Source: Planifilum sp021793745 (GTDB lineage Bacteria > Bacillota > Bacilli > Thermoactinomycetales > DSM-44946). Taken from it: a stretch of DNA of 64,000 bases. Shown here one piece after another: positions 41,702 through 50,271 of the stretch. A program made the position numbers and the translations under genes. Every line of letters begins with the position of its first letter. Within the stretch, counting starts at the first letter, position 1. A model generated the notes under the pieces. It was not told the origin of the DNA. It ran no database searches and saw only the letters and a list, made by a program, of their open reading frames with translations. Location: positions 1-64,000 of the forward strand of contig CALKAM010000089.1 in the NCBI GenBank assembly GCA_937983105.1. Direction: 5' to 3'.

Positions 41702-43126
41702 GTGGCGAAGGAACTGCCCGAACTCTCGGAGTACCAATACGGGTTTCGCGATAAAGACGTATCCGTCTATCGCTCCAAGCGGGGTTTGTCCCGGGAAGTG
41801 GTTGAGGAGATCTCCCGGATCAAGGGAGAGCCGGACTGGATGCGTGAATTTCGGCTCAAGGCGCTGGAGCAGTTTCTCAAAATGCCCATGCCCAGCGACA
41901 AGAACAGCCAATGGTTTTCCATCCTTCCGGGCGACCTGTCCGAGCTGGATTTCGACGACATCACCTATTACGTCAAACCGTCGGAGCGGCAGGGGCGCAG
42001 CTGGGACGAGGTGCCGGAGGAAATCAAGCGGACCTTTGACCGGTTGGGCATCCCCGAGGCGGAACGGAAGTTTCTGGCGGGGGTATCGGCCCAATACGAA
42101 TCGGAAGTGGTTTACCACAACATGAAGAAAGAGCTGGAGGAGCAGGGCGTCATCTTCTGCGACACCGACACCGCGGTGAAGGAGTATCCCGAACTGGTGC
42201 GGGAGTACTTCGGAACGGTGGTTCCCCCGACGGACAACAAGTTCGCCGCACTGAACAGCGCCGTCTGGAGCGGCGGAAGCTTCATCTACGTGCCGAAGGG
42301 CGTTCGCGTGGAGATCCCCCTGCAGGCCTACTTCCGGATCAACTCGGAAAACATGGGTCAGTTTGAGCGGACGCTGATCATCGCCGACGAGGGCAGCTTT
42401 GTTCATTACGTCGAAGGCTGCACGGCGCCGATCTACAGCACCGATTCCCTGCACAGCGCCGTCGTGGAGATCATCGTCAAGAAGAACGCCCGCTGCCGTT
42501 ACACCACCATCCAGAACTGGTCCAACAACGTGTACAACCTGGTGACGAAACGGGCCGTGGCCTACGAGGGAGCCCACATGGAATGGATCGATGGCAACAT
42601 CGGGAGCAAGCTGACGATGAAATATCCCGCCGTCATCATGAAGGGAGAGGGAGCCAAGGCCGATGTGCTGTCCATCGCCGTGGCCGGCAAGGGTCAGCAT
42701 CAGGATGCCGGCGCCAAGGTGACCGCCCTCGCGCCCAACTGCACGGCCACCATCATTTCCAAGTCGATCAGCAAGGACGGCGGCAAGGTGACCTACCGGG
42801 GCTTGACCGGTTTCGGCCGGAATTCCCAGGGCTCCAAAGCCAACGTCAAATGTGACACGCTGATCCTGGACAACAAATCGACGTCGGACACGATCCCCTA
42901 CAACGAAATTCTGAACGATGACATCACCCTGGAGCACGAGGCGACGGTCAGCAAGGTGAGCGAGGATCAGCTCTTCTACCTGATGAGCCGCGGCCTCAGT
43001 GAAGATGAGGCGACGCAGATGATCGTAATGGGCTTTATCGAGCCCTTCACCAAGGAGCTGCCGATGGAATACGCCGTGGAGATGAACCGGCTGATCAAGT
43101 ACGAGATGGAGGGCAGCATCGGGTAA
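41702..43126 (+). CDS. sufB: Fe-S cluster assembly scaffold SufB
   Basis: A 474-residue core scaffold on which the cluster is built: NSAVWSGGSFIYVPKGVRVEIPLQAYF, VHYVEGCTAP, NCTATIISKSISKDGGK and the C-terminal LFYLMSRGLSEDEATQMIVMGF. GTG 41702 follows AAGGGAGGG; the frame is open further upstream without a ribosome site. Last gene of the operon; two terminators follow. Confidence 0.97.
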   Translation: MAKELPELSEYQYGFRDKDVSVYRSKRGLSREVVEEISRIKGEPDWMREFRLKALEQFLKMPMPSDKNSQWFSILPGDLSELDFDDITYYVKPSERQGRSWDEVPEEIKRTFDRLGIPEAERKFLAGVSAQYESEVVYHNMKKELEEQGVIFCDTDTAVKEYPELVREYFGTVVPPTDNKFAALNSAVWSGGSFIYVPKGVRVEIPLQAYFRINSENMGQFERTLIIADEGSFVHYVEGCTAPIYSTDSLHSAVVEIIVKKNARCRYTTIQNWSNNVYNLVTKRAVAYEGAHMEWIDGNIGSKLTMKYPAVIMKGEGAKADVLSIAVAGKGQHQDAGAKVTALAPNCTATIISKSISKDGGKVTYRGLTGFGRNSQGSKANVKCDTLILDNKSTSDTIPYNEILNDDITLEHEATVSKVSEDQLFYLMSRGLSEDEATQMIVMGFIEPFTKELPMEYAVEMNRLIKYEMEGSIG

Positions 43127-43147
43127 GTTGGATCGATATGTTTTATG

Positions 43148-43191
43148 GGTGGGTGAAAACAGCTGCGTTTTGCCCACCACATTCTTTTTTT
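43148..43191 (+). terminator. Terminator of the suf operon
   Basis: GGTGGGTGAAAAC pairs with GTTTTGCCCACC, then ATTCTTTTTTT, 21 bases after sufB. Confidence 0.8.
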
Positions 43192-43261
43192 AGAATACCA
43201 CGGGTATCATGCAAGGCGTCATCCACGCGAGGGACGCGGTACCCACGATCCTTTCACACGT

Positions 43262-43291
43262 GCGTGTCCGAGGCTTTCGGACACGCATTTT
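43262..43291 (+). terminator. Second terminator downstream of suf
   Basis: GCGTGTCCGA-GGCTT-TCGGACACGC, perfect 10-bp stem, followed by ATTTTT. Confidence 0.8.
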
Positions 43292-43422
43292 TGATTGGCG
43301 GCTGTGGTGTGGGAGAGCACAGGATCACCGTCTGCAATCCGCTTTGACACGACCTAGTGAGAAGATGGCGGTGATGGCAGCTATTCTGAGAGGAATTTGG
43401 AAATGACCAAGGCGATCTCGGC

Positions 43423-43794
43423 TTGGAAGCTTTTAATAAGAACGTTGTCAGCGAAGTCAATGAATTGAAAAATAACATGGACAAAACGGCGGACATGAGA
43501 TTTGCGTCCGATCTGCCCGTTTTATTATTCACCACGAAAGAAGATAAGGTATCGGAAGACGGAAAGAACCTCGGGGCTTTTTATAAAACCCAGTTAACCG
43601 ATTCTCCGTCCAGTAAAGTGGTCGCTTTGGAGGGTCATCATGATCTCCATTGGACCCGTTATAAGGAAATGAGCAAAGAGGTTAACGAATTCATTCGAAT
43701 CATTTGCTGGCAGATGAACCCCATCAAATGGGGTGCGAGAACAGAAAAAAGGCTTCCCCTCTTTAAGTTCGAGATGGAAGTCTCCGCCAGATAA
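43423..43794 (+). pseudogene. C-terminal fragment of an alpha/beta hydrolase
   Basis: Residues such as DLPVLLFTTKEDKV (acid-residue strand), and VVALEGHHDLHWTRYKEMSKE with a catalytic-His-like GHHDLHW, look like the last 90 residues of an alpha/beta hydrolase. The nucleophile region is absent upstream and the C-terminal end runs into unrelated text. GC is lower than in flanking genes. No ribosome site is seen. A truncated relic is the likely reading. Confidence 0.55.
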
Positions 43795-43811
43795 CGGAAT
43801 GTCAAGACGAC

Positions 43812-43838
43812 CCCGGCCACTTCAAAGGCCGGGATTTT
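43812..43838 (+). terminator. Intrinsic terminator
   Basis: CCCGGCC-ACTTCAAA-GGCCGGG then ATTTT, just after the hydrolase fragment; it suggests the lost gene once ended here. Confidence 0.65.
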
Positions 43839-44019
43839 GACTGGGATTCCGTGACCGTCGCGTTCCTCGTTTCCATCCGGATTTTGGTGTAGGATGAAAA
43901 ATATAATTGTTTATTAGCAATGTGTCGGAAGGGCCGTTTCGCCGGGGGAAAGCGCACGGTTTTTCTTTCCGGCCCCTGGGCTTGCGGCAGCCTCAAATGT
44001 CAAAGGTGGGGGAAACAAT

Positions 44020-45579
44020 ATGAATCGACGTCTCATGGGATCGGTGGTTCTCTTTTGTGTCGGCGTGTTTATGGGGGCCCTGGACAACGGGATCATCTCC
44101 GCGGCCTTGACGACGCTGATCGATTCCTTTAATGTGACGGCCACATGGGGTTCCTGGACCGTCACCATCTACACATTGGGGATGGCGATCAGCATTCCCA
44201 TCGTCGGAAAAATGTCCGATAAATACGGGATCAAGAAGCTGTTTCTGATCGAGATCTTTTTGTTCGGCCTGGGTTCCCTCCTGGTTGCCAGCAGTTTCAA
44301 TTTCGGGATGTTCCTCGTCGCCCGGCTGATTCAGTCCCTGGGCGGAGGCGGGATCTTCATCATCGCCAGTTCCTACATCCTCAAGAGTTTTCCGGTGGAG
44401 AAGCAGGGCGGGGCCCTCGGCATGCTGGGGGCCATGCACGGAATCGCTTCCGTTTTGGGGCCGAACGCGGGTTCTTTTATTTTGAGCGTCACCGGAAGCT
44501 GGCACTGGCTGTTTCTCATCAACCTTCCGATCGCCGTGATCCTGCTGATCCTCGGCTTTAAAGTGATCCAGGATCCGGAGATGGACGATGCGGTGCAAAA
44601 AACGGATTGGGCGGGCATCGGTCTGCTCAGTTTGGCGCTGCTCAGCCTGATGTACAGCTTTACCCTGTTGGAGGGCGTGGACCTGCTGGAAAGCATGGCT
44701 TCTCCCGAATTTCTCCTCTTTGCCGGGGCGGGTATCGTCCTCCTCATCGCGCTGGGGTTTGTCGAACGGCGCATGGAGGCGACCCGGGATGTGGATCCGC
44801 TGTTGCCCGTCACCTTGCTGAGGGACGCCAGCTATCGCTGGACGCTCGTTCTGGCGCTCTTGTCGGGGGCCATTTTGGCCTCGGTCATCTTTATTCCCGC
44901 CTACATTGAGCAGTACCTGGGAGTGGATCGAAACCTGTCGGGTTACTGGGTCACGCCCCTGGCCATCGCCTCCGGCGTGGGAGCCGGCGCGGGGGGAGCG
45001 ATGGTGGATCGGCGCGGTCCGATCCAAGCCCTGCTGGTGGCCACAGTTCTGACGGTAATCGGGTTTTTGCTGTTCCCCCTGTGGGTGAACTCCCTGTGGC
45101 AGATGGTGGTGGCCAGCTGCCTCGTGGGAGTGGGATTCGGCTTCATGCTGGGGGCTCCCATCAATGTGCTCGCGGCGGAAAAGGCGGGGAACCAGAAGGG
45201 GATCGCCCTGGCCACCAGCTCCCTCCTCCGTCAGATCGGCATGACCCTGGCGCCGACGGTGTACGCCGGTTTCATCGCCCGGTCCTTTTTGAATCTGGAG
45301 GACACGATCAAAAAGAGGATGGAAGATGCCAACATTCCTGTGGGGGGAAACATGGCCCATCCCTCCGGGGAAGAGATGGATGTGGCGGCGATGCAGGAAG
45401 CCTTCGAGAAAATCCCGGATCCGACCGTGAGGGAGATCCTGTCTTCTTCCTTGCACGAGGTGGTCGAAACCGGGTACAGCGGCTTGTTCTACGCGTCCAC
45501 GACCGTCGCCATCGCGATGCTGCTCGCGGTGATCCTCCTCGGCGTGGTCCGCAGAAAGGGAGCCCGGCAGGAAGTTTGA
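44020..45579 (+). CDS. DHA2-family MFS transporter (EmrB/QacA type)
   Basis: A 519-residue, 14-span exporter: GVFMGALDNGIISAALTTLID near residue 14 (motif D1), GKMSDKYGIKKLF, and GAMHGIASVLGPNAGSFIL with the motif C proline-glycine pattern near 150. A charged extracellular loop of about 65 residues precedes the last span. The ribosome site is GGTGGGGG. A 75-bp stretch (44740-44814, encoding LLIALGFVERRMEATRDVDPL) recurs at 48127-48201 with 6 differences. Ends at a strong terminator. Confidence 0.9.
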   Translation: MNRRLMGSVVLFCVGVFMGALDNGIISAALTTLIDSFNVTATWGSWTVTIYTLGMAISIPIVGKMSDKYGIKKLFLIEIFLFGLGSLLVASSFNFGMFLVARLIQSLGGGGIFIIASSYILKSFPVEKQGGALGMLGAMHGIASVLGPNAGSFILSVTGSWHWLFLINLPIAVILLILGFKVIQDPEMDDAVQKTDWAGIGLLSLALLSLMYSFTLLEGVDLLESMASPEFLLFAGAGIVLLIALGFVERRMEATRDVDPLLPVTLLRDASYRWTLVLALLSGAILASVIFIPAYIEQYLGVDRNLSGYWVTPLAIASGVGAGAGGAMVDRRGPIQALLVATVLTVIGFLLFPLWVNSLWQMVVASCLVGVGFGFMLGAPINVLAAEKAGNQKGIALATSSLLRQIGMTLAPTVYAGFIARSFLNLEDTIKKRMEDANIPVGGNMAHPSGEEMDVAAMQEAFEKIPDPTVREILSSSLHEVVETGYSGLFYASTTVAIAMLLAVILLGVVRRKGARQEV

Positions 45580-45584
45580 CCTGG

Positions 45585-45608
45585 AAAGCCCCCGCGCCGG
45601 GGGCTTTC
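45585..45608 (+). terminator. Intrinsic terminator of the MFS gene
   Basis: AAAGCCCCC-GCGCC-GGGGGCTTT, 6 bases after the stop codon. Confidence 0.85.
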
Positions 45609-45659
45609 GTGCTGCTTATAATACAGGAATACCATCCTATGACACAAGGATAAGGTGAA

Positions 45660-45804
45660 GACGGCCTTTTCGTCCGTCGCGTACGCAGACTCGGGAGGCG
45701 TTTTTCCTCGGGCGACTCGCCGCCGCGTGGAGCCGATACGGAAAATCGCCTCCCTCCTGACACTTTGTCAACAGCTTGGACGGCCTTTGCGGCCGTCCAT
45801 TCTT
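45660..45804 (+). repeat. Dispersed stem-loop element, copy B, between two like hairpins
   Basis: The core 45693-45754 has arms GGGAGGCGTTTTTCC and GGAAAATCGCCTCCC (14 of 15 paired) around TCGGGCGACTCGCCGCCGCG, clearly related to copy A. It is bracketed by GACGG..CCGTC (45660-45678) and GGACGGCC-TTTGC-GGCCGTCC (45778-45798, then ATTCTT). TTTGTCAACAG precedes the second hairpin just as TTTGTCAGCAG does in copy A. Confidence 0.7.
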
Positions 45805-45812
45805 AATAAACA

Positions 45813-47810
45813 TTACAGGGTGGAGGCCACTTCGTAGGCATCCCAGATGGCGTACATGATATTGGCCACCCGGCGCGCATCGCCGATCCGGTGGATGTCT
45901 GCGAAATCGTGCTTCAGCTCGTCGTACAGGGTTTTGTCGGGATCGAAACCGATGGCCAACACAACGGTGTCCGCCTCGATTTCTTTCTCCTCACCGTTCG
46001 CGTGGACGAGAACCCCTTTCTCGGTGGCCCGGATTACCTTCGTGGAGGTCAACACTTTGATGCCGTGATAAGGAATGAGCGCCTTGAGCATGTCGGAGTT
46101 GGCGTGGCAGAGCGGACCGTTTGCGGCGAGAAGCTCATCCATCTCCTCCACCAAAGTGACCTGTTTCCCCTTCTTGGCCAGCCATAGGGCCAACTCGCAT
46201 CCGACCAGTCCGCCGCCGACCACCACCGTACGCTCTCCCGCCGGTTTTTCCCCCAGCAGGACCTCCTTGGCGGTGAAGGCATGATTGCCGTCACCCAGGG
46301 GAATCCGCTTCGAGATGGACCCGGTGGCCACGATGACGGCATCGGGATGTTCTTCCCTCACCATATCCGCCGTGACGGGGGTGTTCAGTTTGATTTCCAC
46401 CTGCAAATCCCTCAGCACGTTGTCGTACCAAGCGGCGAGAACCCGGTCATCCTCTTTGAAGTCGGGCACGCCGCCCGCCAGCAGATTGCCGCCCAGACGG
46501 TCCCCTTTCTCGTAAAGGACGGGATCATGGCCGCGGAGCTTCAGCACCCGGGCCGCTTCACAGCCTGCGACGCCACCCCCGATGATCATCACTTTTTTCG
46601 GTTGAAGCGCCGGAGTCAGCCGGGCTTCGCGCTCCCGACAGGCGGCGGGATTGACCGCACAGCCCAGGGCGGAATATTCCTGGATGCGGCCCATGCATCC
46701 TTCATGGCAGGAGAGGCACGGACGGATCAGCTCCCGCTTTCCGGCCCGCAGTTTGTTCACGTATTCCGGGTCCGCCAGAAGGGGTCGTCCCAGACCGATG
46801 ATGTCACAGGCGCCGCTCACTAGGGCATCCAGGGCGAGGTCGGGGTTGTCCATCCGCCCGGCGCAGATGACGGGAACGTCGACGGCCTCCTTTACCCGTT
46901 TCGCGTAGGGGATGTAAAGGCCCTTCGGCATGTACATGGGGGGATGGCTCCACCACCAGGAATCGTAGGAGCCGACGTCCACGTCAAGGGCATCATACCC
47001 GTAGCTGACCAGCAGCTTGGCCGCTTCGATTCCCTCCTCCACGTCGCGTCCCTTTTCCTCAAAGGTTTCGCCGGGCAGCCCGCCTTTCCGCCAATCCTTG
47101 ATGAAGCTTTTGACGCTGTAGCGCAGGGCTACGGGAAAATCGTCGCCGCAGCGCTCTTTGATTTCTTCAACGACTTCCCGCGCAAACCGGAGCCGGTTTT
47201 CCAGGGATCCGCCGTATTCGTCGGTACGCCGGTTGAAGAAGGAGATGGCGAATTGGTCCAGCAGATACCCCTCGTGCACGGCGTGGACCTCGACGCCGTC
47301 AAAGCCCGCCCGCTGGGCGTTGGCGGCCCCGATTCCGAACATCCTGACGATGTGCCGAATCTCCTCCTTGGTCAAGGATCGGCAGGTCCTGTTCAGCCAC
47401 CGGTGGGGAATGGGAGAAGGCGCCACGGGCGGATGGTCGCCCAGATTGGTGGGGATGGTCACCCTTCCGAAGCCCGCGCTCATTTGCAGAAAGATCCTGG
47501 CGTCATAGGCGTGAATCCGCTCGGTCAACTCCCTGGCGGTTCGCACGAAATGGATGCTGTTGTGGGTGGGGCAGGGAACGCTCGGCATGGCGTGCTTTTC
47601 CACCCGATTGTCGACAAAGGTGACGCCGGTAATGATCAGGGCGGTTCCTCCCCGCGCCCGTTCCACGTAATAATCGATGCCGCGCTGATTGAATCCCCCT
47701 TCGGAATCGGAAAGACCGAGGGGACCCATCGGCGCCATCGCATAGCGGTTTTTCAGCTCCACCGGTCCGATGGAAACCGGTTCAAACAGTTTGGCGTACT
47801 TTTGGGACAT
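45813..47810 (-). CDS. NADH:flavin oxidoreductase / 2,4-dienoyl-CoA reductase-like (2-enoate reductase type)
   Basis: A 665-residue protein with three parts: an old-yellow-enzyme TIM barrel binding FMN (residues 1-370; KNRYAMAPMGPLG, HAVHEGYLLDQF, FNRRTDEYGGSLENR), a 4Fe-4S site (CLSCHEGCMG then GCAVNPA), and FAD/NAD(P) Rossmann domains from about 385 (VMIIGGGVAGCEAARVL, VVVGGGLVGCELALWLA). It reduces enoyl-type double bonds with NAD(P)H. ATG 47810 follows AAGGAGGAG. A Rex/FNR-like box lies 116 bases upstream, which would fit oxygen- or redox-control. Transcribed towards copy B. Confidence 0.9.
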   Translation of the reverse strand: MSQKYAKLFEPVSIGPVELKNRYAMAPMGPLGLSDSEGGFNQRGIDYYVERARGGTALIITGVTFVDNRVEKHAMPSVPCPTHNSIHFVRTARELTERIHAYDARIFLQMSAGFGRVTIPTNLGDHPPVAPSPIPHRWLNRTCRSLTKEEIRHIVRMFGIGAANAQRAGFDGVEVHAVHEGYLLDQFAISFFNRRTDEYGGSLENRLRFAREVVEEIKERCGDDFPVALRYSVKSFIKDWRKGGLPGETFEEKGRDVEEGIEAAKLLVSYGYDALDVDVGSYDSWWWSHPPMYMPKGLYIPYAKRVKEAVDVPVICAGRMDNPDLALDALVSGACDIIGLGRPLLADPEYVNKLRAGKRELIRPCLSCHEGCMGRIQEYSALGCAVNPAACREREARLTPALQPKKVMIIGGGVAGCEAARVLKLRGHDPVLYEKGDRLGGNLLAGGVPDFKEDDRVLAAWYDNVLRDLQVEIKLNTPVTADMVREEHPDAVIVATGSISKRIPLGDGNHAFTAKEVLLGEKPAGERTVVVGGGLVGCELALWLAKKGKQVTLVEEMDELLAANGPLCHANSDMLKALIPYHGIKVLTSTKVIRATEKGVLVHANGEEKEIEADTVVLAIGFDPDKTLYDELKHDFADIHRIGDARRVANIMYAIWDAYEVASTL

Positions 47811-47925
47811 GCTTCGCTCCTCCTTTTCTTTGGAAAAACTCTCAAGCTGACCGTCTTGTCCCACTGCTCCCCTCAATGTCCTTTTTCAGGTCCAAGGCCA
47901 GTGTACAGGGAAACGCGGAGATTGT

Positions 47926-47943
47926 TTGTGATCAATTGAACAA
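47926..47943. promoter_or_regulatory. Rex/FNR-like box 1
   Basis: TTGTGATCAATTGAACAA: matches TTGTGA-N6-TCACAA except that the right half reads GAACAA, upstream of the enoate-reductase-like gene. Confidence 0.45.
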
Positions 47944-48126
47944 AAAGGACTCCGACTTGATCTATTTTGTTTCCGTTGTTTGACAGGCACTTCCCGGGAG
48001 AGGATGCGGGGGATGAGCCGGTCTTTTCCGCTTCTTCGCAAAGGGGCGCTTGGCCGGAAAGGAGAAGGGGGGAAAGGCCTTTGGGCGGGGAGAAGAGGAC
48101 CGAACTCGGCGGAGGCGGGGGGCGCC

Positions 48127-48201
48127 CTCCTCATCGCGCTGGGGATTGCCGAACGGCGCATGGAGGCGTCTCGGGACGTGGATCCGCTGTTGCCCGTTAC
48201 C
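48127..48201 (+). pseudogene. 75-bp relic of a DHA2 MFS transporter gene
   Basis: 69 of 75 bases equal 44740-44814 of the intact transporter gene 3.4 kb upstream; the frame still reads LIALGIAERRMEASRDVDPL. Sequence on both sides is unrelated to the transporter. Either the last trace of a tandem paralogue or a small duplicated block. Confidence 0.75.
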
Positions 48202-48701
48202 CCATCCATCCGCTTTCGACATGGGATCGATCGTCGGATGAGATGGAACGGAGAAGCCCGATGGATCTCCATCGTTCAGGAAGGGCATCCCTGGATCGGA
48301 AAGGATACAGACTCCTGCCGGCCGTCGATTTCAGAGGCGCGCAGGATGCGTTCCGTTCGCCGGATCCATCCGCGCGAAATCGGGTTTCAGCGCCTCGTAA
48401 AGCGTTGGTCGGACGCGAGCCGACGAAGGATTTTTATGCAATCCCCCGCACTGCGGACCCGATTCCGCAAGGGAGCAGCCGATGGATGATCTTTTTCACT
48501 TCTTCCCGTCGAAGAAAATGATATTCTTATTGCAAAGCGGAGGCCGGTCCGGAATCGGAAGGGGTCGCGGGAAAGCGGCAGGGACACCGGGATGCGATGT
48601 TCGCGCAAGGAAATGAGCCCCTGATGCCGTTTTTCCTGTACGGGAACCCGATTCGGTTCTACGGGCTGGCGGATGTTCGCGTGGTTGTCGATAAAAAGCA
48701 T

Positions 48702-48719
48702 TTGTGAAATATTGAACAA
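48702..48719. promoter_or_regulatory. Rex/FNR-like box 2
   Basis: TTGTGAAATATTGAACAA, 16 of 18 positions of the Rex-type TTGTGAAATATTTCACAA. It lies 181 bases upstream of the C4-dicarboxylate carrier gene. Confidence 0.5.
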
Positions 48720-48831
48720 AAATGATTGGGGTTGTGCGCCGTGGAGGGAAAAACGGTTCGTTCGTTCGGGAGAATAATGCTTTTGTCACCGGTTCTGTTT
48801 AAAGGGCCGCCGGATGTTTTGATGGCATTAC

Positions 48832-48849
48832 TTGTGAAATAATAAACAA
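48832..48849. promoter_or_regulatory. Rex/FNR-like box 3
   Basis: TTGTGAAATAATAAACAA, 130 bp after box 2 and 50 bases before the carrier start codon, overlapping a possible -10 region. Confidence 0.5.
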
Positions 48850-48899
48850 TACGATGGGGACTTGAAGTCCTGAGGTTGATGGATGGGGAGGGTAAGGAG

Positions 48900-50213
48900 A
48901 TGATCTGGATCGAATTGTTGATTCTCCTCGGGTGTATCATCATCGGCGCCAGGATCGGCGGGTTGGGTCTGGGAGTCATGGGAGGCGTCGGACTGGCGGT
49001 TTTTGCGTTTGTATTCGGCTTGCAACCCACGACGGCCCCCATCGATGTGATGCTGATGATCCTGGCGGTGATCACCGCCGCCGGCGCCCTGCAGGCTGCG
49101 GGGGGAATGGATTATTTGGTTTATCTGGCTGAAAAGGCCCTGCGCAAAAATCCCAAACGGATTACGTTCGTCGCTCCTCTGGTTACCTATTTGTTCACCT
49201 TTTGCGCCGGGACCGGGCACGTGGCCTATTCGGTGCTTCCGGTGATCGCCGAGGTCGCCCGGGAGTCGGGGGTCCGGCCGGAAAGGCCCCTGTCCATCGC
49301 CGTCATCGCTTCCCAGCAGGCGATCACAGCGAGCCCGATTTCCGCGGCAACCGTCGCCCTGGTTGCCATGCTGGCCGACTTTCATGTCACCCTGTTGGAT
49401 ATCATGATGGTCTGTATTCCGTCTACACTGATTGCCTGCATGATCGCAGCCGTCATCGCCAGCAAAACCGGAAAGGAGCTAAAGGATGATCCCATCTATC
49501 GGAAGCGGCTGAAAGAAGGGCTGGCGCCGATCAAACGGGCGAAAGGCGAGTATGTGGCCACAAAAAGCGCCAAGATCTCGGTTGCCATCTTTCTGATCGC
49601 GGCCCTCTCCGTGGTCCTGTTCGGCTCCTTTGAATCGCTGCGCCCCGGTTGGATGGTGGACGGCGAATTTGTCCGGATGGGAATGCCGGAAACCATTGAG
49701 ATCATCATGTTGACCGCCGCCGCCGTCATGATCCTCTGGTGTAAAGCCAATGTTGAAAAAATCGTTTCGGACAGTGTGTTTAAAGCGGGAGCCTCTGCAG
49801 TTGTCGCGATCTTCGGGATCGCCTGGATGGGCGATACCTTCTTTCATGGGAATGCCGAACAGATTACCCAATCCATCTCAAGTCTGGTCACGTCGGCGCC
49901 CTGGCTGTTCGCCACCGCCTTATTCGCCCTTTCCATCCTCCTGTACAGCCAGGCGGCCACCGTGCGCACGCTCATGCCGCTGGGAATCACGTTGGGCATC
50001 CATCCGGCCCTGTTGATCGCCATGTTTCCCGCCGTGAACGGATACTTCTTCATTCCAAACTATCCGACCGTTGTTGCCGCGATCAACTTCGACCGCACCG
50101 GAACCACGCGAATCGGCAAATACATCCTGAATCACAGTTTTATGGTTCCCGGTCTGGTTTCCACGGTCGGGGCCGTGGTCATCGGCATTCTGTTGAGTTC
50201 CATCCTGTTGTAG
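48900..50213 (+). CDS. Anaerobic C4-dicarboxylate transporter (Dcu family)
   Basis: A 437-residue carrier with 10-12 spans that exchanges fumarate, succinate, malate and aspartate. Typical Dcu pieces: LGCIIIGARIGGLGLGVMGGVGL at the start, FAPLVTYLFTFCAGTGHVAYSVLPVIAEVA-like stretch near 95, SQQAITASPISAATVAL near 140, and FPAVNGYFFIPNYPTVVAAINFDRTGTTRIGK near 375. ATG 48900 lies after GGGGAGGG. It forms a unit with aspartase 58 bp on: uptake of aspartate, deamination to fumarate, exchange with succinate. Control by the boxes upstream is inferred. Confidence 0.93.
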   Translation: MIWIELLILLGCIIIGARIGGLGLGVMGGVGLAVFAFVFGLQPTTAPIDVMLMILAVITAAGALQAAGGMDYLVYLAEKALRKNPKRITFVAPLVTYLFTFCAGTGHVAYSVLPVIAEVARESGVRPERPLSIAVIASQQAITASPISAATVALVAMLADFHVTLLDIMMVCIPSTLIACMIAAVIASKTGKELKDDPIYRKRLKEGLAPIKRAKGEYVATKSAKISVAIFLIAALSVVLFGSFESLRPGWMVDGEFVRMGMPETIEIIMLTAAAVMILWCKANVEKIVSDSVFKAGASAVVAIFGIAWMGDTFFHGNAEQITQSISSLVTSAPWLFATALFALSILLYSQAATVRTLMPLGITLGIHPALLIAMFPAVNGYFFIPNYPTVVAAINFDRTGTTRIGKYILNHSFMVPGLVSTVGAVVIGILLSSILL

Positions 50214-50271
50214 TCTGCCCGGGCATCTTCCGGTCGTCGATTCAGTTCCTAAAATCAAGGAGTTGATCCAA

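Larger units (their letters stand above)
47944..48899. other. Gene-poor kilobase with relics and three like boxes nearby
   Basis: Apart from the MFS relic and the two downstream boxes listed separately, no credible gene is seen. A 36-codon ORF (48597-48707) without ribosome site and broken protein-like text suggest that a gene has decayed here. Confidence 0.5.

Noticed and set aside
48597..48707. A 36-codon ORF that looks protein-like (ends with VRVVVDKKHL)
   Set aside because: No ribosome site, no family, and its stop lies within a regulatory-type box; probably a remnant.
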